Positions 52,306 through 61,191 of a stretch of 64,000 nt of DNA are shown in pieces. The notes below the pieces were generated by a model. The model was not told the DNA's origin, ran no database searches, and saw only the letters and a program-made list of their open reading frames with translations. Source of the DNA: a bacterium. Lineage in GTDB: Bacteria > Myxococcota_A > Bradymonadia > Bradymonadales > Bradymonadaceae. Numbering within the stretch: the first letter of the stretch is position 1; the number at the start of each line of letters is the position of its first letter. The position numbers were made by a program, and so were the translations under genes. The stretch is taken from positions 1 through 64,000 of the forward strand of contig JAUIBR010000001.1 of NCBI GenBank assembly GCA_030427705.1, read 5' to 3'.

Positions 52306-53764
52306 CGTCGCGAACGCCAAATCCCAAGCAGTATTCATCCTCTTTTTTGTTCTACTTGCGCTGGCTGGTGCGTCTGCCTCGTCCACCGCAATCTGGCTTG
52401 CCTACGGGGCCGCGTTCCTGCCATACGCTTGGCTGATCTGGAAGACCAACCAAGGCGAGGGATGGACCACGACACAGATTTTGGCGGTCGGTGTGTTTTG
52501 CCGATTGCTGCTGCTACCGCTCGAACCGGTGCTAAGCGACGACATCTTTCGGTACATCTGGGAAGGTCGCGTCAGCGCTGCTGGCTTCAACCCCTTTGCC
52601 TTCGCGCCTGATGCGATCGACCTGAACTACCTTCGGGACACCGAAATCTGGCCCAAGGTCAACCACCCCGACGTCCCCACAATCTATCCGCCGTTTGCGC
52701 AGTATCTGTTCACGCTCAACGCGCTCATGGGGGGCGGTACGACGCTACTTCGGGGGCTGTTCTTGCTGGTCGAGGGCATCTTCGTCGTGATGATGCTGCG
52801 CGAGACCGCGTCCTCAACGGAGCGTACTGCAATCCTCGCCATCTATGCGCTCAACCCGCTTGTCATCGTTGAAACCGCATGGTCAGGCCATCTGGACGTG
52901 ATCGCCTGGATGCCAGCGGCAGCAGCGTTGATGGCGTGGCGCAGACGCCAAGACTCCTGGAAATGGGTCATCGTGACGGGAGCGTGTGTGGGGTTGAGCA
53001 TTGGAGCGAAGTTTCTGGGCGTCTTTGCCCTCATTGCAATCTGGTGCACCCGCCCGTATTGGGGACCCGACTCCGTAGATTTGTGGAAACACCGAGCCGC
53101 CGTGGCGGCTATCGCGGGGACCGTGGTTGTCGTCGGGTACTTGCCCTACGTTGGCGCGAAAGGGCACCTGTTTTCCGGATTTGGGACCTATGCCGCCCAT
53201 TGGCGGTCGAACGATGGGTTGTTTCGCGCCGAACGTGCGCTGGGTATGGCCCTCTCTGACCGTTGGGCTTCGGCCGAACAGCGTGTAGAGAATGGAAATC
53301 TCAAGTCTGAACCGCTCTATCGGCTGGAGAACTGGAACGCATTCTTCGAAGCGCGTGGATGGGTGAAGACTTGGGAGGGTCGAGAGATCCCTGATACATC
53401 GTTCACAGGGGAACAAATTGCCACCTCGCTGGCAAAGGTTCTGGGTGCTCTGCTTTGTTTCTTCGCACTACTTTGGTGCGTGATTGTGACGCCGCCGCTC
53501 CCACAACGATTTCTTGTTTTGATGGGGTCTTTGTTGTTCGTCGCCCCGACCGTGCACCCCTGGTACGTCGCGTGGTTGGTGCCATTTGCCGCACTTGGAC
53601 GCGTTAGATGGCCGTTGATTTTCAGCGGGTTGTGTCTGCTAGGCTACACCAGTTGGCACTCGGTTTCGACAGGCGGTCCGTGGGAGATTCCCTGGTGGGT
53701 GGTGGCCATTGAGTATGGGGTTGTGGTGGGCGCAGTCCTCTATGAGATGGGGCGCAGGGATTGA
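52298..53764 (+). CDS. polytopic membrane glycosyltransferase (GT-C, DUF2029-like)
   Basis: About 489 residues from GTG 52298, which overlaps the stop of the preceding gene; the exact start is uncertain. At least ten membrane helices. The segment SDDIFRYIWEGRVSAAGFNPFAFAP with LRDTEIWPKVNHPDVPTIYPPFAQYLF is typical of GT-C mannosyl/arabinosyltransferases, whose periplasmic DD motif binds a polyprenyl-phosphate-sugar donor. Probably transfers one sugar to a lipid or glycan on the periplasmic side. Coupled to the GT2 gene. Confidence 0.8.
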   Translation: MASVANAKSQAVFILFFVLLALAGASASSTAIWLAYGAAFLPYAWLIWKTNQGEGWTTTQILAVGVFCRLLLLPLEPVLSDDIFRYIWEGRVSAAGFNPFAFAPDAIDLNYLRDTEIWPKVNHPDVPTIYPPFAQYLFTLNALMGGGTTLLRGLFLLVEGIFVVMMLRETASSTERTAILAIYALNPLVIVETAWSGHLDVIAWMPAAAALMAWRRRQDSWKWVIVTGACVGLSIGAKFLGVFALIAIWCTRPYWGPDSVDLWKHRAAVAAIAGTVVVVGYLPYVGAKGHLFSGFGTYAAHWRSNDGLFRAERALGMALSDRWASAEQRVENGNLKSEPLYRLENWNAFFEARGWVKTWEGREIPDTSFTGEQIATSLAKVLGALLCFFALLWCVIVTPPLPQRFLVLMGSLLFVAPTVHPWYVAWLVPFAALGRVRWPLIFSGLCLLGYTSWHSVSTGGPWEIPWWVVAIEYGVVVGAVLYEMGRRD

Positions 53765-53877
53765 CACCTAAACCGCCGCTCTGCTAGTACATCGAGGGAT
53801 ATATATACAATTGACGTGCTACGTCTAAGCCGCATGTTCAGTGGCGAGTCGCGCACTCATTGAGTTTCGGAGCTTAC

Positions 53878-54315
53878 ATGTCCGGGTCTCGTACGAACCT
53901 AATCAAATTGAATTCCGCGTGGTTGTTGGCTTGCCTTATCCTGCTCGCCGGCATTCTAACGGGCTGTGGTCCAGTCACTTCGACGCAACGGATCGGTGAG
54001 GCTGAGGTCGCTCTTGAGCGTGCTCGGGTGGCCCAAGCCGACCAACGTGCGCCGTATGAGTACTACAGCGCGAAATTCTATCTGTATAAATCGAAGCATG
54101 AATGGGGCTACTCGGATTTCGAGGCATCCCTCGATTATGCGACGGAAGCGAAGCGCGCCGCTGAGGCCGCATTGCTGAAAGCGAAAGAAGATCCATGGGA
54201 AGGCTCGCCAGTTGATGAAAACATCAACTCGGAGTCGATGAAGGATGATGGCCTGAAAGAGGCCAATCCCGCCGCTGCGTCGAGCCCAACTGCGAGCACT
54301 GGAGGTGACCAATGA
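53878..54315 (+). CDS. DUF4398-like lipoprotein
   Basis: 145 residues from ATG 53878, with a GGAG about four bases upstream; an ATG at 53860 is less likely. The signal ends LTGCGPVTST. A helical region (about 35-110) with AEVALERARVAQADQRAPYEYYSAKFYL and AEAALLKAKED resembles DUF4398, a periplasmic coiled-coil domain often found before OmpA-family genes. Its stop overlaps the ATG of the OmpA gene (ATGA). It probably works with it in linking the outer membrane to the cell wall. Confidence 0.8.
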   Translation: MSGSRTNLIKLNSAWLLACLILLAGILTGCGPVTSTQRIGEAEVALERARVAQADQRAPYEYYSAKFYLYKSKHEWGYSDFEASLDYATEAKRAAEAALLKAKEDPWEGSPVDENINSESMKDDGLKEANPAAASSPTASTGGDQ

Positions 54316-55415
54316 ACCGCATTCTCCTTGCCGCACTCCTCGGATTTGCGCTTGTTATTTCTGGCTGTAGCACCGGCGCTAAACTGCGTGGCCAAGCCAT
54401 GGAAATCCAATCGCTGAATAAATCGATTCACGATCGGGCGTATAATTGTGCTCCAAAACAGCTGGCATTCGCAGAAAGCAATGTCGAGTTTGGTCTGTAC
54501 GAGCTCAGCCAAGGCGATTTCGTCAAAGCGCGTGAGCACCTCATGCTTGCTGAGGACAACGCTCGCCTGGCCGACCAAATGTCCGATCACGACGCATGCC
54601 GCGACAAGCAGGTCGCCATTGTCGTCAAGAAAGCGAAGAAACTACCTGAAGATCAGGATGGCGATGGCATCTTGGACAAAGATGACCAATGCCCAGTCGA
54701 TCCCGAAGATTTCGATACGTTCGAGGATGAAGACGGTTGTCCTGACCTCGACAACGACAAAGACGGTATCCAAGACTTGAACGACCTGTGTCTCTTCGTC
54801 CCCGAAGATATCGACGGTTTCCAAGACGAAGATGGCTGTCCTGAAGTAGACAACGAGCTCGATGGTATCGCTGATATCAACGACCAGTGCCCACTTAAGG
54901 CCGAAGACTTTGATGGCTATCAGGACGACGACGGTTGTCCTGACACCGACAACGATGACGACAATATTGCCGACCTTATCGATGTCTGCCCGAACGAGCC
55001 TGAAGTCTACAACAACAACAAAGATGAAGACGGTTGTCCGGATAAGGAAGCTCTCGCGCAAATCGATGGCGACCAAATCAAGCTCAACCAGAAGGTCTTC
55101 TTCAAGACTGCCAAGGCTACCATTCTCTCGCAGAGCTACCCGCTGCTAAACGAAGTCGCTGGCATTCTCAAAGAGAATCAGAAGATCAAGATTCGCATCG
55201 AAGGTCACACGGATAGCCGTGGTTCGGCTCGATACAATAAGAAGCTCAGCGACAAGCGTGCCGCAAGCGTCCGTACCTACCTGCTTGAGCAAGGTGTGGG
55301 CGGCGACCGAATGGAATCGGTTGGCTATGGTGAAGACAAGCCAATCGAAGACAACTCGACCGAATCTGGCCGCGCAGCGAACCGTCGTGTGGAAATCCAC
55401 ATCACGAGTCAGTAG
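54312..55415 (+). CDS. OmpA-family lipoprotein with thrombospondin type 3 repeats
   Basis: 367 residues. The signal ends VISGCSTGAK. A short helical domain (about 25-105) resembling the preceding DUF4398 protein is followed by four or five calcium-binding TSP3-like repeats (about 112-240, such as DQDGDGILDKDDQCPVDPED and DNDKDGIQDLNDLC). The C-terminal OmpA domain (about 250-367) has EGHTDSRGSARYNKKLSDKRAASVRTYL, with the Asp and Arg that bind diaminopimelate in peptidoglycan. It therefore ties the outer membrane to the wall with a Ca2+-stabilised spacer. Middle gene of a three-gene cluster. Confidence 0.92.
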   Translation: MNRILLAALLGFALVISGCSTGAKLRGQAMEIQSLNKSIHDRAYNCAPKQLAFAESNVEFGLYELSQGDFVKAREHLMLAEDNARLADQMSDHDACRDKQVAIVVKKAKKLPEDQDGDGILDKDDQCPVDPEDFDTFEDEDGCPDLDNDKDGIQDLNDLCLFVPEDIDGFQDEDGCPEVDNELDGIADINDQCPLKAEDFDGYQDDDGCPDTDNDDDNIADLIDVCPNEPEVYNNNKDEDGCPDKEALAQIDGDQIKLNQKVFFKTAKATILSQSYPLLNEVAGILKENQKIKIRIEGHTDSRGSARYNKKLSDKRAASVRTYLLEQGVGGDRMESVGYGEDKPIEDNSTESGRAANRRVEIHITSQ

Positions 55416-55424
55416 GTTGAAACC

Positions 55425-55442
55425 GGGCCGGCTTTTCGGCCC
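55425..55442 (+). other. small hairpin between the OmpA and TPR-barrel genes
   Basis: GGGCCG and CGGCCC pair around GCTTTT in the 45-base gap before ATG 55461. There is no following U-run, so it may cause partial termination or protect the mRNA rather than end it. Confidence 0.35.
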
Positions 55443-55460
55443 AAATGTTGGATGGATGTA

Positions 55461-56912
55461 ATGAACTGGTTTCGATGGAAGGTGGCCCGCGCCGCCGTAG
55501 TACTGATGTTGGGCTTGAGTGTAGTTACTTTGACTACACTGCCGGCACAAACCGCGTTCGCGGATTCCAAAACCGAAAAGAAACTTCAGAAAGCGTTGGC
55601 GGCAGCGGTCGAAGATTACGACATGCTGGAGATCGACGGCGCTGAAAAGAAACTCAAAGACGCTATCAAGCTGGCCGAGAAGAACGACGTCAAAGGCGCG
55701 ACGGTTGCACGTTTGTACATGATGTTGGGCGTCGTCCAATTCGCGGCTTCGCGAGACGAGAAGGCTACCGAAGAGTCATTCGTGGCCGCGCTCAACCAAG
55801 ATGGCAACGCGCAGATCGAGCCCGTCTACGTCACACCCGAGCTTGAGAAAATCTACGAAACGGCGAAAGGAAAGGCCAAGCCACCCGCAAACGCCGTAAC
55901 GCAGCTTCAGCACGAACAGATCGCGACGACCGATGCCGGAAAGCCAATGAAGGTGGTCGTGGATGTTCCGGCGAACATGCCGGTCTACAAGATCTTCGTG
56001 CTCTACAAACGTTTCGACGCGGAGTCGTTCGACCGTGTAGAGCTCGAGCCGACCAGCAATACCCAGTTCGCTGCCAACGTACCGGCAGCTGAAATCCGCA
56101 GCAGCCAGATTGACTACTTCATTCTGGCCGAAGACCGCGGCGGAAATATCATCGGCCAAATCGGCTCCGATGAGGCGCCGTTGAACGTGGTCGTCCTTGG
56201 TTCGAGCGACCTTCCCGATGGACAGGTCAAAAAGGATGACAAGAAAGACGATCCAGACCCCGACCCAGATCCGGGTTCTGGAGAACACAAATGGGTCTAC
56301 GTCTCGATCTTCGGCGGCACGGGTGGCGGTCTGATCATCGGCGGCGCCCCCACGGCAAACCCTGAAAGTGAGATTTCTCCGGGTACTGCGCCAGCATTTG
56401 CGCATGTCCTGTTGGACTTCGGTGTTCGAATCACGGATGCCGCACACCTCGGCATCTTCTTCCGGTACCAATTCGCCCCCAGCCAGGACTTCTCCAATAT
56501 CTCCACGGAGAGCGGCATCTCGGGCACGGAAGAGTGTTTGGGACTTGGGCTTTCGGGCGACTGCATCTTGGGCCTCAAATACAAATGGTTCTTCAAGACC
56601 GGTCCTGGCGTGAAGGTCTACTCGTCAACCGGTATGGGCATGGGTCGGGTGCGAAACTGGCTTGAGATCAAGCAACCTGCGACCTCGCAGCAATGCCAGG
56701 GCAAAGAAATCCTCGCCGGCGACGGTGGGGGCGACTACTGCTTGGTTCGCGACACGGTTCGCGCTGGTTGGCTACACGCGGGTGTCGGCGGCGGTCTTGG
56801 TGTCCCGATTACGGACTGGATGGACTTCGTGGCTGACGCCTACCTGATGTTCCTCTTCCCAGACACCGCGATCAATATCGACTTGAACGCTGGATTCAGC
56901 TTCTCGTTCTGA
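55461..56912 (+). CDS. TPR-like periplasmic plus C-terminal beta-barrel protein
   Basis: About 483 residues from ATG 55461. A signal peptide (about 1-36, ending QTAFA) precedes helical TPR-like repeats (about 40-130, with EKKLQKALAAAVEDYDML and ARLYMMLGVVQFAA). A small beta domain (about 155-235) resembles an Ig-like fold, followed by an Asp/Pro-rich hinge (DPDPDPDPGSG, about 260-270). The last ~200 residues alternate like beta-barrel strands (FGGTGGGLIIGGAPTANP, GIFFRYQFAP) and end FSFSF. It resembles predicted surface-assembly proteins of myxobacteria. Function unknown. Confidence 0.8.
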   Translation: MNWFRWKVARAAVVLMLGLSVVTLTTLPAQTAFADSKTEKKLQKALAAAVEDYDMLEIDGAEKKLKDAIKLAEKNDVKGATVARLYMMLGVVQFAASRDEKATEESFVAALNQDGNAQIEPVYVTPELEKIYETAKGKAKPPANAVTQLQHEQIATTDAGKPMKVVVDVPANMPVYKIFVLYKRFDAESFDRVELEPTSNTQFAANVPAAEIRSSQIDYFILAEDRGGNIIGQIGSDEAPLNVVVLGSSDLPDGQVKKDDKKDDPDPDPDPGSGEHKWVYVSIFGGTGGGLIIGGAPTANPESEISPGTAPAFAHVLLDFGVRITDAAHLGIFFRYQFAPSQDFSNISTESGISGTEECLGLGLSGDCILGLKYKWFFKTGPGVKVYSSTGMGMGRVRNWLEIKQPATSQQCQGKEILAGDGGGDYCLVRDTVRAGWLHAGVGGGLGVPITDWMDFVADAYLMFLFPDTAINIDLNAGFSFSF

Positions 56913-56915
56913 CTC

Positions 56916-57171
56916 AGAATTCGGTCGCTTTGGCTCCCTCAGAGTTCGGTCGCTTTGGCTCCCTCAGAGTTCGCGCTGCGCGCTCAGAACTCGGCCTTTG
57001 GCCTCGGAATCTGACCAAGATCTGAGCGGCGAAGCCGCGAATTCTGAGCAAAGCGAACTCTGAGCGAAGCGAATTCTGAGCGAAGCGAACTCTGAGCGAA
57101 GCGAATTCTGAGCGAAGCGAACTCTGAGCGAAGCGAATTCTGAGCGAAGCGAATTCTGAGCGAAGCGAACT
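56916..57171. repeat. 256-bp palindromic array of core/linker units between convergent genes
   Basis: The whole gap between the TPR-barrel stop and the mfd stop is one array. The left part repeats linker CTCAGA(A/G)TTCG with cores GTCGCTTTGGCTCC (two copies), CGCTGCGCG and GGCC-TTT-GGCC (56993-57003). After 57020 the orientation flips: linker CGAA(T/C)TCTGAG with cores GCGGC-GAA-GCCGC (57026-57038), AGCAAAG and AGCGAAG. From 57044 to 57171 it is eight exact 16-base units differing only at two positions, one of them alternating C/T. Same design as the array at 25651-26020 with a different linker. Confidence 0.9.
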
Positions 57172-57173
57172 CA

Positions 57174-60100
57174 TCAACAGAGTTTGCGGAGCGTCTCCAT
57201 CAAATCATGGGCGGTGCGAAGAACGTTCGCGCTCTCGTCAGGATTGAACTTGTAGATGAGTTTCATGTCCTTGGTGAGGCGCATCTTGCCACGCGTGTCG
57301 CTAATGAACGCGAGCAGCTTCGCCGGCTGAATCGGAGTTGATTCAAGAAGCTCCATGGACATGCTTGATGGACCTGCATCGAATCGCTTGGCCTTGAGGC
57401 CACGCAGCCGGACCTTCAATTCGATGATGTCACGCAGGTTTTTCACCGACTCTGGTGGGTCACCAAACCGGTCTGTCAGCTCGCCGAACGTTTCGTAGAG
57501 CTCGTCGGTCGTCGTCGAGAGCGAGAAGCGTTTGTAGAACATCAGGCGCAGTGACGTCGCCGGGATGTACTCCTCGGGGATGAACGCCTCGATGGGGACA
57601 TTGACCTCGGGCTCGATATCGTCATCAAACACGGTGCCACGAATCTCATCAATGGCCTCTTCGAGCAGCTCTGTATAGAGGTCGAGGCCAACGGCGGCGA
57701 CGTGCCCGCTCTGATCATCACCAAGCAGATTGCCGGCACCACGAATCTCGAGGTCGTAGGTGGCTACCTGGAAACCACTGCCGAGCTCGGTGTGAAGCAT
57801 GATGGCTTCCAGTCGCTTCTCGGCATCCGGCGTGACCTTCGTGCGGGCTGGAACCAGCAGGTATGCAAACGCGCGTTCCTTGCCTCGACCCACGCGACCG
57901 CGCAGCTGATAGAGCTGCGAGAGTCCGAAGTTATCGGCGCGGTTGATGAGGATGGTGTTTGCGTTCGGGATATCAAGACCACTTTCAATGATGCTTGAGG
58001 CAAGCAGGACGTTGGTCTCTCCGCGGACGTAGCTGACCATGACCTTTTCGAGGTCGGCCTCGTTCATTTGCCCGTGTGCGATGGCGATCCGCGCTTCAGG
58101 AACGACCTTTTCAAGGTGCTCCTTCATCTCTTCAATCGTCTGGACACGGTTGTGCACGAAGAACACCTGCCCCCCGCGCCCAATCTCGCGCATGATGGCT
58201 TCGCGGATGATGGAGTCGTTGAATTTGGCGAGGTGCGTCCGTACCGCCAATCGGTCGTGAGGCGGCGTGGCGATGATGCTCAAATCGCGGATGCCCAAGA
58301 GGCTCATCTGCAGAGTACGCGGGATGGGCGTCGCAGTAAGTGTCAGCACATCGATATTGGCTTTGAGCTGCTTGATCTTCTCTTTGTGCGTAACGCCAAA
58401 TCGCTGCTCTTCATCGACAACAAGCAGCCCCAGGTTTCGATACTCAATCTTCTTCCCAAGCAGGCGGTGCGTGCCCAAGAGGATGTCGACTTTGCCTTCA
58501 GCCGTGGCTTCCGTGATGGCCTTTGTCTCTTTGCTTGTGCGGAATCGGCTGAGCGCCTCGACACGAATACCGAACTCTTCGCAGCGGCGTCGGAACGAGA
58601 TGAGGTGTTGCTCGCACAGGATGGTCGTTGGCACAAGGACCGCGACCTGCTTGCCATCAAGGGCGGCTTTCATCGCCGCGCGGATCGCAACCTCGGTCTT
58701 ACCGAATCCAACGTCGCCGCAGATTAGGCGGTCCATCGGGCGCTCACGCGTCATGTCTGACAGAACATTATAGATGGCTTGCGCTTGGTCGGGCGTCTCT
58801 TCAAACGGGAAGGCGTCCTCAAACTCGCGATAGAATGCGTCGGGTGGTGCGAAAGCGTGGCCTTTACGCAGTTCGCGTTCGGCGTAGAGCTTGAGCAGGT
58901 CGCTTGCGACCTCGCGGATATTCTCTTTGACCTTCTCTTTGGTGCGCTCCCAGCTGGTCCCACCAAGTTTGTCGAGCCGAATGCCTTCTCCGCCGCCAAT
59001 ATAGCGCTGTACGCGACCAAGACGGTAGACAGGCAGGTAGAGTTTGTCCTTTCCGGCATACTCGATGTGAAGAAAGTCGTTTCCGATGCCTTCGACTTCG
59101 AGGTGCACCAATCCTTGATATCGGCCGATACCAAAGTCGACGTGAACAACGTGGTCGCCTGGAGTCAGATCCCGGAAGTGGCTGATCGAGGCATGTTCAG
59201 TGAGACTCGCGCTCGTGGAGGAAACGACGCGGCTTCCGAAAAGTTCATGGCCCGAGATCAGGCACAGCGACAAGATTTCAGAGCGAAAGCCCTCGCCGAC
59301 ATCCGATATGTAGATTTCGATGAGCCCTGCCGGGGGTGGCACAGGTTCGGTGACATCCACCGGTGGATCGACGATGAATGAGTTTTCGTCGATGGTCCGT
59401 AGAAGCGACTCTAGGCGGTCTGCCTGTCCGCGCGTTCGGACCGCAATGCAGATTCGACCAAAGAGCTCTTTCCACGTTTCCAGCTGGGGTTTGAGGGCGC
59501 GAACCGTTTCATCAACACCGCCGTGGTGTTTCCTGAGCTGAATGACGTCCGTGTTTGGCCGTGCTCGGAATGTAAACGATTGCTCTTCGGGTGGCGGGGG
59601 GAAGCCCTGGTTGTCTTCCCGCTCTATTGCCAGCCGGCGAAACTCCAAGCGTTGGTGTTCCTTTAGCCACCCAATGATGCTGGACGAGCCGCGGTAGTAG
59701 GCCTCGTAGCCAAAGACCAGCTCCGAATCGGCGATGGCGGCTTGGGCCTCTTCGTGACGTTTCTCGTCCAACCCCACCGCCTGTGCGACGATCTGGTCTG
59801 GATCGACGAGTACGACCAACGCGTTGTCTGGCGCGTGGTCGAACAGGTCGCCGAGTTGTCCGTAGAACGCGGGCAAGAGTGCATGAAAGCCGATACCGTG
59901 AAGGCCAGCTTCGAGGTCTTGGACCACATCATTGATACGACGCGTCGGGATGGTGCGTTCGTCGCCGAGTTTGCGTAGGGCGCTCTTCGCATGCGAGACG
60001 GTCTCTGGTGTTAGGATTGCCTCACGGATTGGGAAGATTTCGACGTGGTCAACCTGACCAACGGTGCGCTGGGTGCGTCGGTCGAACGCACGCATCTCAG

Positions 60101-60731
60101 CGATGTCGTCGCCCCAACGTTCAAAGCGAACCGGGTGCTCGTGCAGTGGGGAGTAGACGTCGACGATATCACCTCGAATCGCGAAGGTCCCTGGGTCTTC
60201 AACAAGATCGACCTCGGTGTAACCGCAGATATGCATGAGCTCGCGCAGCTGGGCGTTGTCTACCTCATCGTTGACCCGCAGCACGCGCGATACTTTCTGA
60301 AACACATCGAATGGGACGGTTCTGCGCATCGCGGAACGAATAGACGTCACGACAAAACGCGGCGGTGCATCGCTTGCCAGCCTATGAACGGTGGTGAGTC
60401 GCTCAAGGGTCAGCTTTCGGTCAGGCGCACTGCCGTGATACGGCCCGACGTCATACTCTGGATAGAGCGCGACGGAATCTGACTGAACGCCGGTGGTGAA
60501 GAGCTCGAGGTCACGTGCGATGGCTCTGGCGGCTTTCGATGTCGTCGCGACGATGATGAGCGGCCGTTCGATTCGGTGGCTCAGGTCTGCCATCACACAC
60601 GCCGCAAACGCTCCGGTTGCCCCGATAACCTGTGCGTGCGTGCCGGTTTGGTCGAGAACTTCGATAACACGATCAATAGGATATTGATCAGGTCCGATCG
60701 GTCGGTCCAAATTGGGTTCTGGGTGCGACAT
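57174..60731 (-). CDS. mfd: transcription-repair coupling factor
   Basis: About 1185 residues from ATG 60731, the usual Mfd size. Order: an N-terminal UvrB-homology module, an RNA-polymerase-interacting domain (VDFGIGRYQGLVHLEV), then the RecG-like ATPase with GDVGFGKTEVAIRAAM (Walker A), DEEQRFGVTHKEKI (DEEQ box), LTATPIPRTLQMSLLGI and IDRA/NADNFGLSQLYQLRGRVGRG, and a C-terminal TRCF domain. It removes RNA polymerase stalled at DNA lesions and recruits UvrA. Its stop lies three bases from the repeat array. An in-frame ATG at 60755 is an alternative start. Confidence 0.97.
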   Translation of the reverse strand: MSHPEPNLDRPIGPDQYPIDRVIEVLDQTGTHAQVIGATGAFAACVMADLSHRIERPLIIVATTSKAARAIARDLELFTTGVQSDSVALYPEYDVGPYHGSAPDRKLTLERLTTVHRLASDAPPRFVVTSIRSAMRRTVPFDVFQKVSRVLRVNDEVDNAQLRELMHICGYTEVDLVEDPGTFAIRGDIVDVYSPLHEHPVRFERWGDDIAEMRAFDRRTQRTVGQVDHVEIFPIREAILTPETVSHAKSALRKLGDERTIPTRRINDVVQDLEAGLHGIGFHALLPAFYGQLGDLFDHAPDNALVVLVDPDQIVAQAVGLDEKRHEEAQAAIADSELVFGYEAYYRGSSSIIGWLKEHQRLEFRRLAIEREDNQGFPPPPEEQSFTFRARPNTDVIQLRKHHGGVDETVRALKPQLETWKELFGRICIAVRTRGQADRLESLLRTIDENSFIVDPPVDVTEPVPPPAGLIEIYISDVGEGFRSEILSLCLISGHELFGSRVVSSTSASLTEHASISHFRDLTPGDHVVHVDFGIGRYQGLVHLEVEGIGNDFLHIEYAGKDKLYLPVYRLGRVQRYIGGGEGIRLDKLGGTSWERTKEKVKENIREVASDLLKLYAERELRKGHAFAPPDAFYREFEDAFPFEETPDQAQAIYNVLSDMTRERPMDRLICGDVGFGKTEVAIRAAMKAALDGKQVAVLVPTTILCEQHLISFRRRCEEFGIRVEALSRFRTSKETKAITEATAEGKVDILLGTHRLLGKKIEYRNLGLLVVDEEQRFGVTHKEKIKQLKANIDVLTLTATPIPRTLQMSLLGIRDLSIIATPPHDRLAVRTHLAKFNDSIIREAIMREIGRGGQVFFVHNRVQTIEEMKEHLEKVVPEARIAIAHGQMNEADLEKVMVSYVRGETNVLLASSIIESGLDIPNANTILINRADNFGLSQLYQLRGRVGRGKERAFAYLLVPARTKVTPDAEKRLEAIMLHTELGSGFQVATYDLEIRGAGNLLGDDQSGHVAAVGLDLYTELLEEAIDEIRGTVFDDDIEPEVNVPIEAFIPEEYIPATSLRLMFYKRFSLSTTTDELYETFGELTDRFGDPPESVKNLRDIIELKVRLRGLKAKRFDAGPSSMSMELLESTPIQPAKLLAFISDTRGKMRLTKDMKLIYKFNPDESANVLRTAHDLMETLRKLC

Positions 60732-61005
60732 GTAGGTAACTCGGGGCGGACACACGTGTCTGAAGGCTCGGCAGTTTGCCGGGGCAGACGGTTTAGTCAG
60801 CAGTCATGGGGATGTCAATGATTGAGACGCGGTGCGTGCAGATCTGGATCGATGATTGCAGTACAATAATGTGGAGAAAAAACACGAAGATGTGACTTCA
60901 TCGATTGACGGAGAGGTCCCATCTGCTACTTTGAAATCAGAACACTGCAAAAACAGATGACAAAGTCCGAAAGGACAGTCTTTTCGCGGTGAGGGAGCAA
61001 TAAGC

Positions 61006-61191
61006 ATGAAACAGGCATTAGAACTGTTTAAAAAGCTTCATAACGATGAATCAGGTGTTGCGATGACGGAATACATTATTGTGTTCAGTCTGATTAGCCT
61101 GGGTGCAACGATCTCCCTTCTCGGATGCGCGGTGTACGTAAAAGGATACCGAGACTTTTTGGTTTGGTGGCTCGCCCACCCTGCCGTATAG
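61006..61191 (+). CDS. Flp-type pilin-like protein
   Basis: 61 residues. The prepilin site of Flp/type IVb pilins, G/x4-EY, is present: ESG then VAMTEYIIVFSLISLGA, so TadV-like peptidase would cut after Gly18. The mature part is one hydrophobic helix plus an unusual tail LGCAVYVKGYRDFLVWWLAHPAV ending soon after. It differs from the second pilin in this tail and has a cysteine. The ribosome binding site GAGGGAG (60987-60993) precedes the ATG. No tad assembly genes are in the window. Confidence 0.75.
   Translation: MKQALELFKKLHNDESGVAMTEYIIVFSLISLGATISLLGCAVYVKGYRDFLVWWLAHPAV

Noticed and set aside
8546-57171. CRISPR arrays as an explanation of the repeats
   Set aside because: Units are 13-40 bases, linkers 7-11 bases, cores are self-complementary and of unequal length, and no cas genes are present.
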